The notes: generated by a model from the letters alone, not told the origin. Positions 1 to 9,407 are shown, counted from the stretch's first letter. The stretch: 64,000 nt of DNA from Mogibacterium diversum_A (GCF_938028775.1 NZ_CALIZG010000017.1:61007-125006), one strand, 5' to 3'. A program made the numbers and translations.

Positions 1-1
1 T

Positions 2-262
2 AGAACGAAGCAGTCTATGAAAAATCAAGATACATGGGATTTTGCACAAAAACATTGTGCAAAAATATCGCTATATATGTTTTTTCCTTCGTTAATATTG
101 GCAATTGCAATTATGCCTAGAGTTATTAATATGTCAATAGATAGGATAGGCTGGATAGGGCTTGGTATTACAATAATTCAAATGATAAGTTTTGTTGTAA
201 TTATTATATCTACTGAAAAATCATTAAAGAATACCTTTGATGAAAGTGGAAACAGAGTGTAA
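2..262 (+). CDS. SdpI-family membrane protein, C-terminal part (cut by window edge)
   Basis: The frame is open to the left edge, so this is the 3' end of a gene that starts outside the window. The first residues, RTKQSMKNQDTWDFAQ, match the conserved segment of SdpI-family proteins, in which a Trp-Phe-Ala stretch precedes the last membrane helices. Two hydrophobic segments follow (about residues 20-40 and 45-65 counted from the internal Met at 17), then a short polar tail. SdpI of Bacillus subtilis is an immunity and signalling protein against the SdpC toxin; in other Clostridia the family is a generic small membrane protein. The neighbours look like immunity genes, which fits, but this is inference. 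Confidence 0.6.
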   Translation, partial: RTKQSMKNQDTWDFAQKHCAKISLYMFFPSLILAIAIMPRVINMSIDRIGWIGLGITIIQMISFVVIIISTEKSLKNTFDESGNRV

Positions 263-396
263 AGAACAGCCTACTTAAAGGTAGAGATAAATTCCAGTTT
301 CGTTTAAATTATCGAACAGTATAAAAGACAAAGCACATGACTTTAAGATAATAAAATAGGACATCAAAGTTTTTAGGGTCTGGTTTTATAGTCTTA

Positions 397-446
397 CGAA
401 AAATGTTCGCAGAAGCCTTCCAGCATTTTGGGTGGTCTTTTGTAGA
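397..446 (+). repeat. Diverged direct repeat, copy 1, upstream of the DUF4274 gene
   Basis: About 45-50 bases resembling the segment at 1098-1147. Both contain AAGCCTTCC then CATTTTGG and end in CTTTT, followed shortly by TAGCG. By eye the copies agree at roughly three quarters of positions. They flank the DUF4274 gene, so they could be remnants of duplicated terminators or of cassette recombination. Confidence 0.45.
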
Positions 447-486
447 AAAGTAGCGATATAGAAAAAAGACTTTTAGGAGGTACAGC

Positions 487-1071
487 ATGCTAACAATAAA
501 TGATATTCTAAATGAGAACTTTGAGTGGGATGAAGTTATAATTGATGAAGATGAATTTGAGGAATTAAGCACAGAGCTTATTATTGATTTTCTTAAGAAA
601 AATACTCCGAAAGAAAGGCAGCTATTAGCAATAAGTTGGAACTTTGATAATTCTAAAAAAGTAATCCAGTGGATTGTTGAGCAGCCGGATACTGACAGAG
701 GCACAATCCTTTATTTGTACTGGTACATGGCACCTAGTTTTTACAAAGAGAACTGTGCAGACAGAAAAGAGTGCGAAGAAAAATATTCATGGGGTTTAGA
801 AGATTATGACATCATAAGTACCATTGAGACAAACTATCTTTCGGATTTCTATAATGCACAAATTTATGCATTCAATCCTACTAACGATTTATATTCTGAT
901 GGATATGATTGGACAAAAGAATATGACGAAAGTAAAGCAAAAGTAAAGATACCTGATGTAATGTTTAAGGCATTAGAAGGTGAAATTCTTGAAAATCCAG
1001 GTTGGGATGAAGGAATTCCAACTGATCTTTCTGAAATTATGGACAAACTTTACAGCGCTTTGGATGAATAG
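487..1071 (+). CDS. DUF4274 domain-containing protein, possible immunity protein
   Basis: A 194-residue soluble acidic protein with no signal peptide or membrane segment. The region around residues 35-85 (LLAISWNFDN, then a Trp-rich IxWIVEQPDTDRGTxLYLYW stretch) matches the DUF4274 pattern as I remember it: a short domain with a central Asn/Asp-Trp and a D-x-GTAL-like turn, found in many Firmicute and proteobacterial proteins near polymorphic toxins. No catalytic residues are known to me. An AGGAGG ribosome site (476-481) sits just before the ATG. The gene stands alone between two related flanking repeats and ends in a terminator. A role as toxin-neutralising immunity protein is inferred from the neighbouring ankyrin and SdpI-like genes. 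Confidence 0.55.
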   Translation: MLTINDILNENFEWDEVIIDEDEFEELSTELIIDFLKKNTPKERQLLAISWNFDNSKKVIQWIVEQPDTDRGTILYLYWYMAPSFYKENCADRKECEEKYSWGLEDYDIISTIETNYLSDFYNAQIYAFNPTNDLYSDGYDWTKEYDESKAKVKIPDVMFKALEGEILENPGWDEGIPTDLSEIMDKLYSALDE

Positions 1072-1097
1072 AAAATTTCCAATTTATCTAGCTCATT

Positions 1098-1147
1098 CGA
1101 AATATGCTTACATAAGCCTTCCATCATTTTGGTGGGAGGCTTTTAGG
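1098..1147 (+). repeat. Diverged direct repeat, copy 2, downstream of the DUF4274 gene
   Basis: Partner of the repeat at 397-446 on the other side of the DUF4274 gene. This copy keeps a well-formed terminator hairpin, while copy 1 has lost several stem pairs. Confidence 0.45.
1114..1144 (+). terminator. Rho-independent terminator after the DUF4274 gene
   Basis: GCCTTCC pairs with GGGAGGC across an AT-rich loop and is followed by TTTT. Confidence 0.7.
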
Positions 1148-1245
1148 TAATAGCGGATGACAAATACGAAGTTGTAGAGGAATAAAATGAAACCTTGGAG
1201 TAAACTTCAAATACAAATATTATATTAAAGCTCAAGCGAGGGATT

Positions 1246-2337
1246 ATGGAAACATATAAAATTGCACATTTTGGAACTTTTGATGCATCTCAGTTGGACT
1301 TGGAAATAATAGCAATTTATAACAACGATTTAGAAGCATTGAAAAAACTGCTCGGGAAAAGGATTAATAAGATTATTAAAATAAATGGAGCATATCCCGA
1401 GCCTTTTACGCCGCTTGAAGTAGCACTGTACTTAAACAAAAAAGGTATTATCAAATATTTATTTGATAACAATGCATCCCACAAAGGAAAATTCCATCCG
1501 AAGCCGATTGAAATTGCGGTAAGGTGTTGTGATGCCGAAACAGTGCGGATGTTTCAAAATGATTTGGAAAGTTTGGACGAAGAGAAAAAAGCTGAGCTTT
1601 TAAAAACGGCTTTTTGGGGAGATCATACGGCTGAAAACATAGACGCTTTAGAGAGTCTCGGTATCACCATCGCCAAATACGGCGGACTTATGCTAAGATA
1701 TTCAGCTTTTAATAATGATATTGAAACGGTGAGACTTTTCTTAGAAAAGGGCGCCGATGTAAATTATCACAAAGCGGACTCGGTATTTAACGATACAAGT
1801 ACACCAATATTGGAAGCTGTGAGATGCAGTAACCTTGAAATTGTTCGTTTGCTTGTCGAGCATGGAGCGGACACAAGTATCAAAAATAAGCGCGGAGAAA
1901 GACCATATTCTCTTGCCGTTAAGAATGGTAACAGAGAAATAATAGAGTTTTTAGCAAAATACGAATCAAAAGATTCGCATAATATAGATAGCAAGAATAC
2001 AGAACTACATAAGTATAACTTACCGAATAGTCTGGTCGATTTTCTAAAAGGTGACAAACTCACGATAAAATTTACCAATGACAAGTATTGCAAGTTTATA
2101 CGTTTTTACTCATATCTCGATACTGTAGAAAAGAAATGGAAAAGAAAAAAAGTGCTGTCATTGGTTGCGGAAGTAGACAATTACAGCGCTGTGGATATCG
2201 TTTGGCAACCTAATAAACAAATGATTTGTGCTATTGACGAGGAACAATGTATCTTTACTCCACTTACCTCTTGGGAGGAGTTTTATATGAATATGGAAAG
2301 ATATGTTTTGGCATACTTGAATGGAGAATATGAATAA
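1246..2337 (+). CDS. Ankyrin-repeat protein with C-terminal immunity-like domain
   Basis: A 363-residue cytoplasmic protein. Residues about 15-240 carry ankyrin repeats; the clearest are at 165-235, with the signatures ETVRLFLEKGADVNYH and LEIVRLLVEHGADTSIKNK. The last 110 residues (from YNLPNSLVDFLKGD) form a separate domain with an aromatic-rich DIVWQPNKQMI and a final YVLAYLNGEYE, resembling SMI1/SUKH-like C-terminal segments that accompany ankyrin repeats in polymorphic-toxin immunity proteins. That assignment comes from memory of the pattern only. A GAGGGATT site precedes the ATG at 1246. It lies downstream of the DUF4274 gene in the same orientation and before the restriction genes. Ankyrin repeats bind proteins, so neutralisation of a toxin is plausible but unproven. 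Confidence 0.6.
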   Translation: METYKIAHFGTFDASQLDLEIIAIYNNDLEALKKLLGKRINKIIKINGAYPEPFTPLEVALYLNKKGIIKYLFDNNASHKGKFHPKPIEIAVRCCDAETVRMFQNDLESLDEEKKAELLKTAFWGDHTAENIDALESLGITIAKYGGLMLRYSAFNNDIETVRLFLEKGADVNYHKADSVFNDTSTPILEAVRCSNLEIVRLLVEHGADTSIKNKRGERPYSLAVKNGNREIIEFLAKYESKDSHNIDSKNTELHKYNLPNSLVDFLKGDKLTIKFTNDKYCKFIRFYSYLDTVEKKWKRKKVLSLVAEVDNYSAVDIVWQPNKQMICAIDEEQCIFTPLTSWEEFYMNMERYVLAYLNGEYE

Positions 2338-2422
2338 AAACTCAATTAATTTAAATACACATAAAGAAATGATAAATAAATTGTCCTAATATTTTATAAT
2401 CTAAAACACACGGAGACCAACA

Positions 2423-4255
2423 ATGACCACCACAACCCAAGAAAAATACGAACTAACCATCACTGCCGACAATCTAATTTCAACGGATACAAGGTTTGAT
2501 GAAGACAATCTAAACCTAGGTGACAACTACGAACCAATAGATGCATATTTCGTTTCCGCTAATAACGAAAAGATATACAGGCAGAGAAATAAAGGCGAGA
2601 TGCGAATTTCTAACCAAACTCTTCCACGACTAGCTTGTCAGATTTTTGAAAGACAGATTTTTGATTTATCAGACTTAGATAAAAAAGAATTTCCTGTATG
2701 CAAATATAGTCCTAAACAAACCCTGATTCGTGGTATTTTTCCAGACAAAGAAGCATATAGAGATTACAAGAAATCTATGGAGTTCTTAATCTATAGGAGA
2801 GAAGGTGGTCCGCAGTTTGTCATTTATTCATGGAATATTTTTTCAACACTTGTATTCGTGCAGGAATGTTTAAAGCGGTTTGGAAAACCTGATGATAAGT
2901 TTATTCTTATATACAGGGAGAAATCCAAAGGTGATGGACCTACAGATGACGACGGTGGTGGTAACCCTGTATCGGATTGTAAGATTCATTACTCAAAATT
3001 GCTACTCGAATCGAAAAATCTAATTTTCAGAGGTGCCCCAGGCACTGGTAAATCGTATCTTGCCAAGCAGATTGCCGCCGACATAATAAGTAATGGATAT
3101 ACAGACAAATGGGCTGATCTAACAGAAGAGCAGAGAAGACAAGTAGAGTTTGTACAGTTCCATCCAAGCTACGATTATTCAGATTTCGTTGAAGGTCTAA
3201 GACCTAAAATGAATGAAGATGGAAGCATGGGATTCGAATTAAAAGACGGTATATTTAAAAGCTTTGTAGATAGAGCAAGACGAAACTTCGAGGATTCTCA
3301 GAAGCCTATAGATGTAAGAGAGAAAGAGATGTCTTCTAACACCGCTCTCGAGGAATTCTTTGCAGATATTGAGTTCGGAGAAGAAGAATTTAAAACTATA
3401 AAGGGAAATAAATTTACTATCACCAATATGGATGATAAGCACATTTACCTTGCAATACCAGGCAATGAAACAGTAAATAAACTAAGCCTAAATATAGATG
3501 AATTACGAAAGATGCTCGAGTCTGGACTCGAATTCAATAAAGTAAGCGATATTACTAAGTTCTTCGGTAAGCAATTCGGCACGCAGAACTACTCATACGA
3601 TTTTGCATTATTTAAAGCCATCAAAGAAGCAGGGAAGACTAACCAAAAGGCAAAAGTCGAAGCAGAGCCTTTAAAGAAATTCATCTTCATCATCGATGAG
3701 ATAAACCGTGGAGAGATTTCAAAAATCCTCGGTGAGCTATTCTTTGCGATAGATCCAGGATACCGTGGACAGGCTGGTGAAGTGGCAACACAGTACTCAA
3801 ATATGCATGTTAACCCAGATGAGAAGTTCTACATCCCTGAGAATGTATATATCATAGGCACTATGAACGATATAGACAGGTCTGTAGATAGCTTTGATTT
3901 TGCTATGCGTAGAAGGTTTAGGTTCGTTGAGGTGAGAGCTGAATCTACACAGGATATGCTCGATACAATAGCAGATGAAGATATTAAGAATGAGGCAATT
4001 GCAAGGATGGATAGACTGAATGCTGAGATTCTCAAAGTAGAGGGCCTAAACGATAACTATCAGATTGGTGCTTCGTATTTCCTTAAGCTAAAGTATCTGG
4101 ATTTCGATGACTTTTGGACTGACTACCTTGAGCCACTACTACAAGAGTATGTGCGTGGCCTATATGATGAAAAGGGCATCATGAAGAGGTTTGCTAGAGC
4201 ATATGGATATTCTGCCCTAGATGAAGGTGCTACAGATGAAGCAGCTCAAAATTAA
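2423..4255 (+). CDS. mcrB: McrB-type AAA+ GTPase of a McrBC type IV restriction system
   Basis: A 610-residue AAA+ subunit. McrB uses GTP to translocate along modified DNA and activates the McrC nuclease. The N-terminal ~185 residues should form the DNA-recognition domain; they do not look like the E. coli methylcytosine domain, so target specificity is unknown. Walker A is GAPGTGKS near residue 203. Walker B is FIIDEINRGEISK near residue 420, the McrB-typical DEINR. A sensor region GTMNDIDRSVDSFDFAMRRR near 478 includes the NxxDRS motif of the family and an arginine finger. About 150 residues with no recognised motif lie between Walker A and B. The gene overlaps mcrC by 20 bases, so the two are co-translated. 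It probably acts against foreign modified DNA, complementing the type I system downstream. Confidence 0.9.
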   Translation: MTTTTQEKYELTITADNLISTDTRFDEDNLNLGDNYEPIDAYFVSANNEKIYRQRNKGEMRISNQTLPRLACQIFERQIFDLSDLDKKEFPVCKYSPKQTLIRGIFPDKEAYRDYKKSMEFLIYRREGGPQFVIYSWNIFSTLVFVQECLKRFGKPDDKFILIYREKSKGDGPTDDDGGGNPVSDCKIHYSKLLLESKNLIFRGAPGTGKSYLAKQIAADIISNGYTDKWADLTEEQRRQVEFVQFHPSYDYSDFVEGLRPKMNEDGSMGFELKDGIFKSFVDRARRNFEDSQKPIDVREKEMSSNTALEEFFADIEFGEEEFKTIKGNKFTITNMDDKHIYLAIPGNETVNKLSLNIDELRKMLESGLEFNKVSDITKFFGKQFGTQNYSYDFALFKAIKEAGKTNQKAKVEAEPLKKFIFIIDEINRGEISKILGELFFAIDPGYRGQAGEVATQYSNMHVNPDEKFYIPENVYIIGTMNDIDRSVDSFDFAMRRRFRFVEVRAESTQDMLDTIADEDIKNEAIARMDRLNAEILKVEGLNDNYQIGASYFLKLKYLDFDDFWTDYLEPLLQEYVRGLYDEKGIMKRFARAYGYSALDEGATDEAAQN

Positions 4256-5558
4256 GGATAATCAATACCTGCCAAAGGAGGATTTTTATCAAGTAAAATC
4301 CATAGTATCGCACGTTTCCGACAAAACGTTAGAGCAGCTAGAGCGAGAGGGTGTATTCGTATTTCCTGAGATTATCAAGGATGCGGAAGACATAACCAAG
4401 GATCAGATGATTCTACAAAGCTGTAACGATATGTATTGCTCTGGAAACGTCATGGGATTCCTCGGATCGGGCGATGAACGCCTGGTAATCGAATCTAGAT
4501 TTGGCCTTGGCGATAATGACTATTTCTTCCAGTACCTATTAGAAAAGGTGCTGGATTTTCCTAATTTTATAAGTCTGGATACCAATGCTAACCAGGAGGA
4601 GCGGATGTTTAATCTGCTTCTATTTCTATTCCCTCACTATCTCAAAGTCGCTGCTAGAAAAGGTGCTTTCAAGACATACATACACAATAAATACAATGAT
4701 GGCAACGTAAGAGGAACGATAGATATTGCAAGGTATATCAAGAGTAATATTCCCTTTGTAGGTAATATTGCATACAACCAGAGGGAATACTCATTTGATA
4801 ACTATCTCATGGAGCTAATAAGGCACACTATCGAGCACATCAAGAGTAAATCATACGGATACAACCTTCTTAATAAAGTAAAGGATGAGGTAAAGCTCGT
4901 TATAGACGCCACTCCTAAATACAGGGCGACAGATAGAAGGCGAGTTCTCGAAGCAAACAGGAAGAACACAATTCGCCATGCGTACTATCACGAATATAGG
5001 GATCTGCAGAGGCTTTGTATATTAATCCTTCAAAATCAGAAGCACAAGTTCGGCGACGGTCACCGAAAAGTATACGGCATACTGTTCGATGGTGCGTGGC
5101 TATGGGAGGAATACATTAATTCCCTTATCGGCGATATGTTCTATCATCCAATGAATAAGTCTGGCACCGGCGCACAGAGGCTATTTGACGGCGGTGTAGG
5201 CTTGATATATCCAGACTTCATAGGTAAGAATCCAGCTGATAGAGTCATTGCCGATGCTAAATACAAGCCAATTGATAATATCGGGAACAAAGACTATCTG
5301 CAGGTGCTTGCCTATATGTTCAGGTTCGATTCTAAACGCGGATATTATATCTATCCAGATTCAATTGAGTCGGGCAGTAAATGCCTAATGATGAATGAGG
5401 GTTCAACGTACGAAGGAAATGTGTCAGCTAGAAAAGATGTGCGCATAACCAAGCTTGGGCTGAGGATTCCGGGGGAATCAATGGATTATAAGGATTTTAC
5501 TAAACAGATTAATCATAGCGAAAAAGAATTTATAAATGCGATAAAAAAAGCATATTAA
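4236..5558 (+). CDS. mcrC: McrC-type nuclease subunit of the McrBC system
   Basis: A 440-residue partner of McrB that carries the endonuclease site. The C-terminal half contains a PD-(D/E)XK core: YPDFIG near residue 327, then VIADAKYKP about 15 residues later, supplying the D...D-x-K triad. The N-terminal ~170 residues are the McrB-contact region, with the family-typical LLLFLFPHYLK stretch. I chose ATG 4236 over ATG 4221 because GAAGGTG lies 7 bases upstream of it and the overlap with mcrB becomes a normal 20 bases. Length is slightly above the E. coli protein but usual for Firmicute homologues. All core motifs are intact. Confidence 0.88.
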   Translation: MKQLKIKDNQYLPKEDFYQVKSIVSHVSDKTLEQLEREGVFVFPEIIKDAEDITKDQMILQSCNDMYCSGNVMGFLGSGDERLVIESRFGLGDNDYFFQYLLEKVLDFPNFISLDTNANQEERMFNLLLFLFPHYLKVAARKGAFKTYIHNKYNDGNVRGTIDIARYIKSNIPFVGNIAYNQREYSFDNYLMELIRHTIEHIKSKSYGYNLLNKVKDEVKLVIDATPKYRATDRRRVLEANRKNTIRHAYYHEYRDLQRLCILILQNQKHKFGDGHRKVYGILFDGAWLWEEYINSLIGDMFYHPMNKSGTGAQRLFDGGVGLIYPDFIGKNPADRVIADAKYKPIDNIGNKDYLQVLAYMFRFDSKRGYYIYPDSIESGSKCLMMNEGSTYEGNVSARKDVRITKLGLRIPGESMDYKDFTKQINHSEKEFINAIKKAY

Positions 5559-5637
5559 AAACAATATATTTTTATAAATATGATAGAATACTAAATAATA
5601 TAGAAATTCTTAGCATAATTAAAGAAAGGCAACTCTA

Positions 5638-7170
5638 ATGGCAAAGAAGAACAATACTAATATCGGCTTTGAAAAACAGATTTGGGATGCAGCTTGTGTT
5701 CTTTGGGGACATATTCCTGCTGCTGAATATAGGAAGGTAATTGTAGGTCTTATTTTTCTTCGTTACATTTCTAGTGCATTCGAAAAACGTTATGAGGAAC
5801 TTTTAAATGAAGGTGATGGATTTGAGAATGACAGAGATGCGTATGTAGAAGAAAATATTTTCTTTGTACCAGAAGAAGCTCGATGGAGTAAGATTTCATC
5901 TGCCGCACACACACCTGAAATCGGTACAGTAATTGATGATGCTATGAGGGCAATTGAAAAAGAAAATACAAGCTTGAAGAATGTATTGCCTAAAAATTAT
6001 GCTAGCCCAGATTTGGATAAAAGAGTACTGGGTGAAGTTGTAGACCTATTTACAAATGAAGTAAAAATGGATGGAACCGAGGCAAATAAAGATTTACTTG
6101 GTAGGACATATGAGTATTGTATTGCGCAGTTTGCTGCTTATGAAGGAACTAAGGGTGGTGAATTTTATACACCTTCAAGCATTGTAAAAACAATTGTTTC
6201 TATACTAAAACCGTTTAATAACTGCCGTGTATATGATCCCTGTTGTGGAAGTGGTGGCATGTTTGTGCAAAGTGAAAAATTTGTACAGGCTCATAGCGAT
6301 AATCGGGGTAATATTTCTGTATATGGGCAGGAATCAAATGCAGATACATGGAAGATGGCGAAAATGAATATGGCAATAAGAGGAATTGATGCTAATTTTG
6401 GGTCTTATCATGCGGATACCTTTTTTAATGATATTCATAAGACACTTAAGTCAGATTTCATAATGGCAAATCCACCATTTAACCTTTCTAATTGGGGTGC
6501 AGATAAATTAAAGGACGATGTTAGATGGAAATATGGAATGCCTCCATCAGGCAATGCAAACTATGCATGGATACAGCATATGATTCATCACTTAGCACCG
6601 AACGGAAAAATAGGGTTGGTTCTTGCTAATGGAGCATTATCATCACAGTCTTCTGGTGAAGGAGAAATAAGAAAAAAGATTATAGAAGATGATCTTGTGG
6701 AAGGAATTGTAGCCTTGCCAACTCAGTTGTTTTATAGTGTTACAATTCCTGTAACATTGTGGTTTATTACTAAAAATAAAAAGCAAAAAGGAAAGACACT
6801 GTTTATAGATGCCAGAAAAATGGGTTTCATGGTCGATAGAAAGCACCGAGATTTTACTGAAGGCATCCAAGAGGATGGAAGTCTTGGAGATATCGATTTA
6901 CTAGCAAAAACATTCGAAGATTTTCAGAATGGAGAATTAGAGGAGAAAAAAGGATTTTCTGCTATAGCAACAATAGACGATATAGCAAAACAAGACTATA
7001 TCTTAACTCCCGGTCGATATGTGGGTATTGAAGAGCAAGAAGATGATGGAGAACCGTTTGAAGAGAAGATGAAGAGACTAACATCGGAGCTTTCTGATAT
7101 GTTCAAAAAATCTCACGAATTGGAAGATGAAATCAGAAAGAAACTGGAGGCGATTGGATATGAAGTGTAA
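5638..7170 (+). CDS. hsdM: Type I restriction-modification methyltransferase subunit HsdM
   Basis: A 510-residue N6-adenine methyltransferase subunit that joins two copies to one HsdS. The N-terminal helical domain (about 10-150) includes LWGHIPAAEYRKVIVGLIFLRYIS, split here only by wording. The SAM-binding motif I is DPCCGSGGMF near residue 200 and the catalytic motif IV is NPPF near residue 280. C-terminal residues 470-510 are a charged coiled coil that contacts HsdS. An AAAGGCAACTCT site precedes the ATG. The stop overlaps the next gene, hsdS, by 11 bases, which is typical of translational coupling. The gene appears intact and should be the active methylase for whichever HsdS is expressed. 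Confidence 0.93.
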   Translation: MAKKNNTNIGFEKQIWDAACVLWGHIPAAEYRKVIVGLIFLRYISSAFEKRYEELLNEGDGFENDRDAYVEENIFFVPEEARWSKISSAAHTPEIGTVIDDAMRAIEKENTSLKNVLPKNYASPDLDKRVLGEVVDLFTNEVKMDGTEANKDLLGRTYEYCIAQFAAYEGTKGGEFYTPSSIVKTIVSILKPFNNCRVYDPCCGSGGMFVQSEKFVQAHSDNRGNISVYGQESNADTWKMAKMNMAIRGIDANFGSYHADTFFNDIHKTLKSDFIMANPPFNLSNWGADKLKDDVRWKYGMPPSGNANYAWIQHMIHHLAPNGKIGLVLANGALSSQSSGEGEIRKKIIEDDLVEGIVALPTQLFYSVTIPVTLWFITKNKKQKGKTLFIDARKMGFMVDRKHRDFTEGIQEDGSLGDIDLLAKTFEDFQNGELEEKKGFSAIATIDDIAKQDYILTPGRYVGIEEQEDDGEPFEEKMKRLTSELSDMFKKSHELEDEIRKKLEAIGYEV

Positions 7171-7699
7171 TTGGCGTGTAAAAAAACTATCCGGAATTGC
7201 TCATATCAATCCCAAAGAAAGTATTGGTAAAGGCATTATGGCAAAAAAAGTACCAATGGATAAATTGCAACCGTTTTGTAGGGATATTCCAGAATTCATT
7301 TTGGAGGAGTATAAGGGTGGAACTAAATTTAGAAATAATGACACGATAATGGCAAGAATAACACCTTGTCTGGAGAATGGTAAAATTTCAAAAGTTTCTA
7401 TTTTGGATGATGATGAAGTTGGTTTTGGATCAACTGAATATATTGTGTTTCGTGCTATCGAAGGTGTTAGTGATGCTGATTTTCTGTATTATTTGATTTG
7501 TAGCCCATTGGTTCGTAATCCAGCAATTAAATCTATGGTGGGGTCATCGGGTCGCCAAAGAGTACAAACTGATGTAGTTGCTGATTTGGATATAGAGTTG
7601 CCTAATATTGAAGAGCAAAGGAAAATCGGAAGCATACTAAAGGCTCTTGATGACAAAATAGCGTCGAATAATACGATAAACAATAATTTAGTAGCTTAA
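7160..7699 (+). CDS. hsdS: Half-length HsdS specificity subunit (one TRD), 3' part lies inverted downstream
   Basis: A 179-residue protein with a single target-recognition domain, then the conserved helix EEQRKIGSILKALDDKI and the sequence TINNNL, where a full HsdS would continue into the central helix and TRD2. Instead the frame ends two codons later. The break is exactly at the 15-bp core TAAACAATAATTTAG (7677-7691), which recurs inverted at 8295-8309 at the start of the opposite-strand cassette. Inversion would join this TRD1 to the cassette's TRD2 and restore a full-length subunit. ATG 7160 is preferred because GGAGG lies 10 bases upstream; the longer frame from 7127 lies inside hsdM. Half-S proteins can dimerise and work in some type I systems, so this form may not be silent. 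Confidence 0.85.
   Translation: MKCNWRVKKLSGIAHINPKESIGKGIMAKKVPMDKLQPFCRDIPEFILEEYKGGTKFRNNDTIMARITPCLENGKISKVSILDDDEVGFGSTEYIVFRAIEGVSDADFLYYLICSPLVRNPAIKSMVGSSGRQRVQTDVVADLDIELPNIEEQRKIGSILKALDDKIASNNTINNNLVA
7677..7691 (+). repeat. hsdS recombination core, site A
   Basis: TAAACAATAATTTAG at the end of the half hsdS. The same 15 bases occur inverted at site B (8295-8309) and directly at site C (9931-9945), always at the codons for INNNL or LNNNL in hsdS. Confidence 0.85.
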
Positions 7700-8313
7700 A
7701 GGTCGATTTTTGAGACATCCAGTTCGCCGGACATAAGCTGTGGTAGCAGACTATCTCTGGTATTTGCAAGAGTCTCGTTTTCAAACTCATTAGCTTGTAT
7801 TGTTTCGGTAAGTGTCTTGAAAATTGGCATGTATTGAGCAAAAGTTTCGTTGTTATATATGAATTCGAACTTTGCAAGATCATTCATTACGATATAAGGA
7901 ATTGCAGATCCTCGTGTTCCGCCCATAATTTTCTTACTTAATTCTAACTTGACGAACCAATAAAGCGGGAAGATATAGTCTGGATTGATATTATCAAGCA
8001 ATGTACAAGCATATGTTCGCTGGTAGAGATCAAACCTTCCGTTATAAAAACGCGTGCGACCTGTGTATGCTCCATTACCTGAAACTATTATGGCATTGCC
8101 GTCATATATGTAACTATCAATCTGCAGAGCATCAGGAGCGCAAGTAAAAAATTTATACTGGCCGCAGTCAACAGATGCATTGGCATTCTTCTTTCCGGTA
8201 AAGATTGAGCAATACTCATCAAGGGTAGCTATTTTTCCTTGTGTCCCTGATTTAGGAGAAAAGAATTCCTGATAAAGAGCATCCGCATGCTGCTCTAAAT
8301 TATTGTTTAGCAT
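7696..8313 (-). pseudogene. hsdS: Silent inverted hsdS cassette: second TRD and C-terminal helix
   Basis: A 205-residue frame on the minus strand that begins at LNNNLEQHADALYQEFF, the centre of an HsdS protein, and has no N-terminal TRD. It holds one target-recognition domain (about 35-175) and ends with LLPQLMSGELDVSKIDL, nearly the same C-terminus as the downstream full hsdS (LLPKLISGELDVSEIDL). It has no convincing ribosome site in this orientation. It is therefore a storage cassette for the invertible specificity system, joined to the upstream half gene by flipping about 633 bp between sites A and B. The TRD differs from that of the downstream copy, so the product would recognise a different half-site. 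Confidence 0.85.
8295..8309 (-). repeat. hsdS recombination core, site B (inverted)
   Basis: Reverse complement of the 15-bp core at sites A and C. Beyond the core it continues as AGCAGCA, shared with site C but not with site A. Confidence 0.85.
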
Positions 8314-8409
8314 ATAACATACCCATAACTTCTGTGGGTGGCAGAAGTTAATATCAGGGGACTTCCGCCCCATAGTCGTTCTCTAAGCTTAAATAAAGGA
8401 GGATTGACT

Positions 8410-9393
8410 GTGAAACAAGATTTAATCAAAGATATTGTTCAGGAAATGTTGCCATACTTGAACAATGCACAATGCGAAAAGCTACAAGAGATTTTGAAAA
8501 ACACTCTTATAAGTTATGATGTAACAGAAAACAAGCAATATGAGAATAACTCAAAACAGAACTTTGTAGAATTGTTCTTATCAGCCAAACGTATAGAGGG
8601 TTGTTCCGAAAGATCTCTTAAATATTACAAAGCTACTATTGAAGCTATGCTTGATGAACTTAAAATAGATGTCAAGCACATAGTTACAGATGATATAAGA
8701 GGATATTTAACAGAATATCAGAAAAAGAAAAAATCAAGTAAGGTTACAATAGACAATATACGACGCATTCTTTCAAGTTTCTTCTCTTGGCTGGAAGATG
8801 AGGACTACATACTGAAAAGTCCAGTAAGACGCATACATAAAATTAAAACCGGCATAAGCATAAAGGAAACTTATTCCGATGAAGCATTGGAACTTATGAG
8901 GGATAATTGTACGGAACTGAGAGATTTGGCAATTATAGATATGCTTTCTTCAACGGGTATGCGCGTTGGAGAATTGGTACTGATTAACCGAAATGATATT
9001 GATTTCAATGAAAGAGAATGTATTGTTTTCGGAAAGGGTAGTAAAGAAAGAGTTGTTTATTTTGATGCAAGAACAAAGATTCATTTACAGAACTATCTTA
9101 ACAGTAGAAAAGATGATAATCCTGCTCTGTTCGTATCATTAAAATCACCGCACGAAAGACTGAAAATTGGCGGTATAGAAACAAGACTTCGAGATTTTGG
9201 AAAACAATTAGGACTGCATAAGGTACACCCACATAAATTCAGGCGTACTCTTGCAACTATGGCAATAGATAAAGGTATGCCTATAGAGCAATTGCAGAAG
9301 CTTTTAGGACACAGTAAGATAGATACAACCTTGCAATATGCAATGGTAAAACAAAGCAACGTGAAAATTGCTCATCGAAAGTATATCGGATAG
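8410..9393 (+). CDS. Tyrosine recombinase (XerC/D-like), probable hsdS invertase
   Basis: A 327-residue integrase-family recombinase. The N-terminal SAM-like core-binding domain covers about 50-140 (VELFLSAKRIEGCSERSLKY). The catalytic domain shows the R-K-H-x-x-R-H-Y set: Arg in STGMRVGEL, Lys in FGKGSKER, HPHKFRRT, LLGHSKIDTTLQYA with the nucleophilic Tyr. GTG 8410 is chosen because AAAGGAGG lies 7 bases upstream; the frame extends to 8338 without a ribosome site. It sits between the inverted hsdS cassette and the full hsdS, as in phase-variable type I loci of streptococci and Clostridia. The inference that it flips the A/B/C sites rests on this placement. Confidence 0.88.
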   Translation: MKQDLIKDIVQEMLPYLNNAQCEKLQEILKNTLISYDVTENKQYENNSKQNFVELFLSAKRIEGCSERSLKYYKATIEAMLDELKIDVKHIVTDDIRGYLTEYQKKKKSSKVTIDNIRRILSSFFSWLEDEDYILKSPVRRIHKIKTGISIKETYSDEALELMRDNCTELRDLAIIDMLSSTGMRVGELVLINRNDIDFNERECIVFGKGSKERVVYFDARTKIHLQNYLNSRKDDNPALFVSLKSPHERLKIGGIETRLRDFGKQLGLHKVHPHKFRRTLATMAIDKGMPIEQLQKLLGHSKIDTTLQYAMVKQSNVKIAHRKYIG

Positions 9394-9407
9394 AGAGGAA
9401 AGTGAAT

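Noticed and set aside
7127..7159. Earlier start for the half hsdS
   Set aside because: It would lie within hsdM and has a worse ribosome site than ATG 7160.
8314..8373. Extra N-terminus of the inverted hsdS cassette frame
   Set aside because: The 20 codons before LNNNL do not resemble HsdS and lie outside the recombination core.
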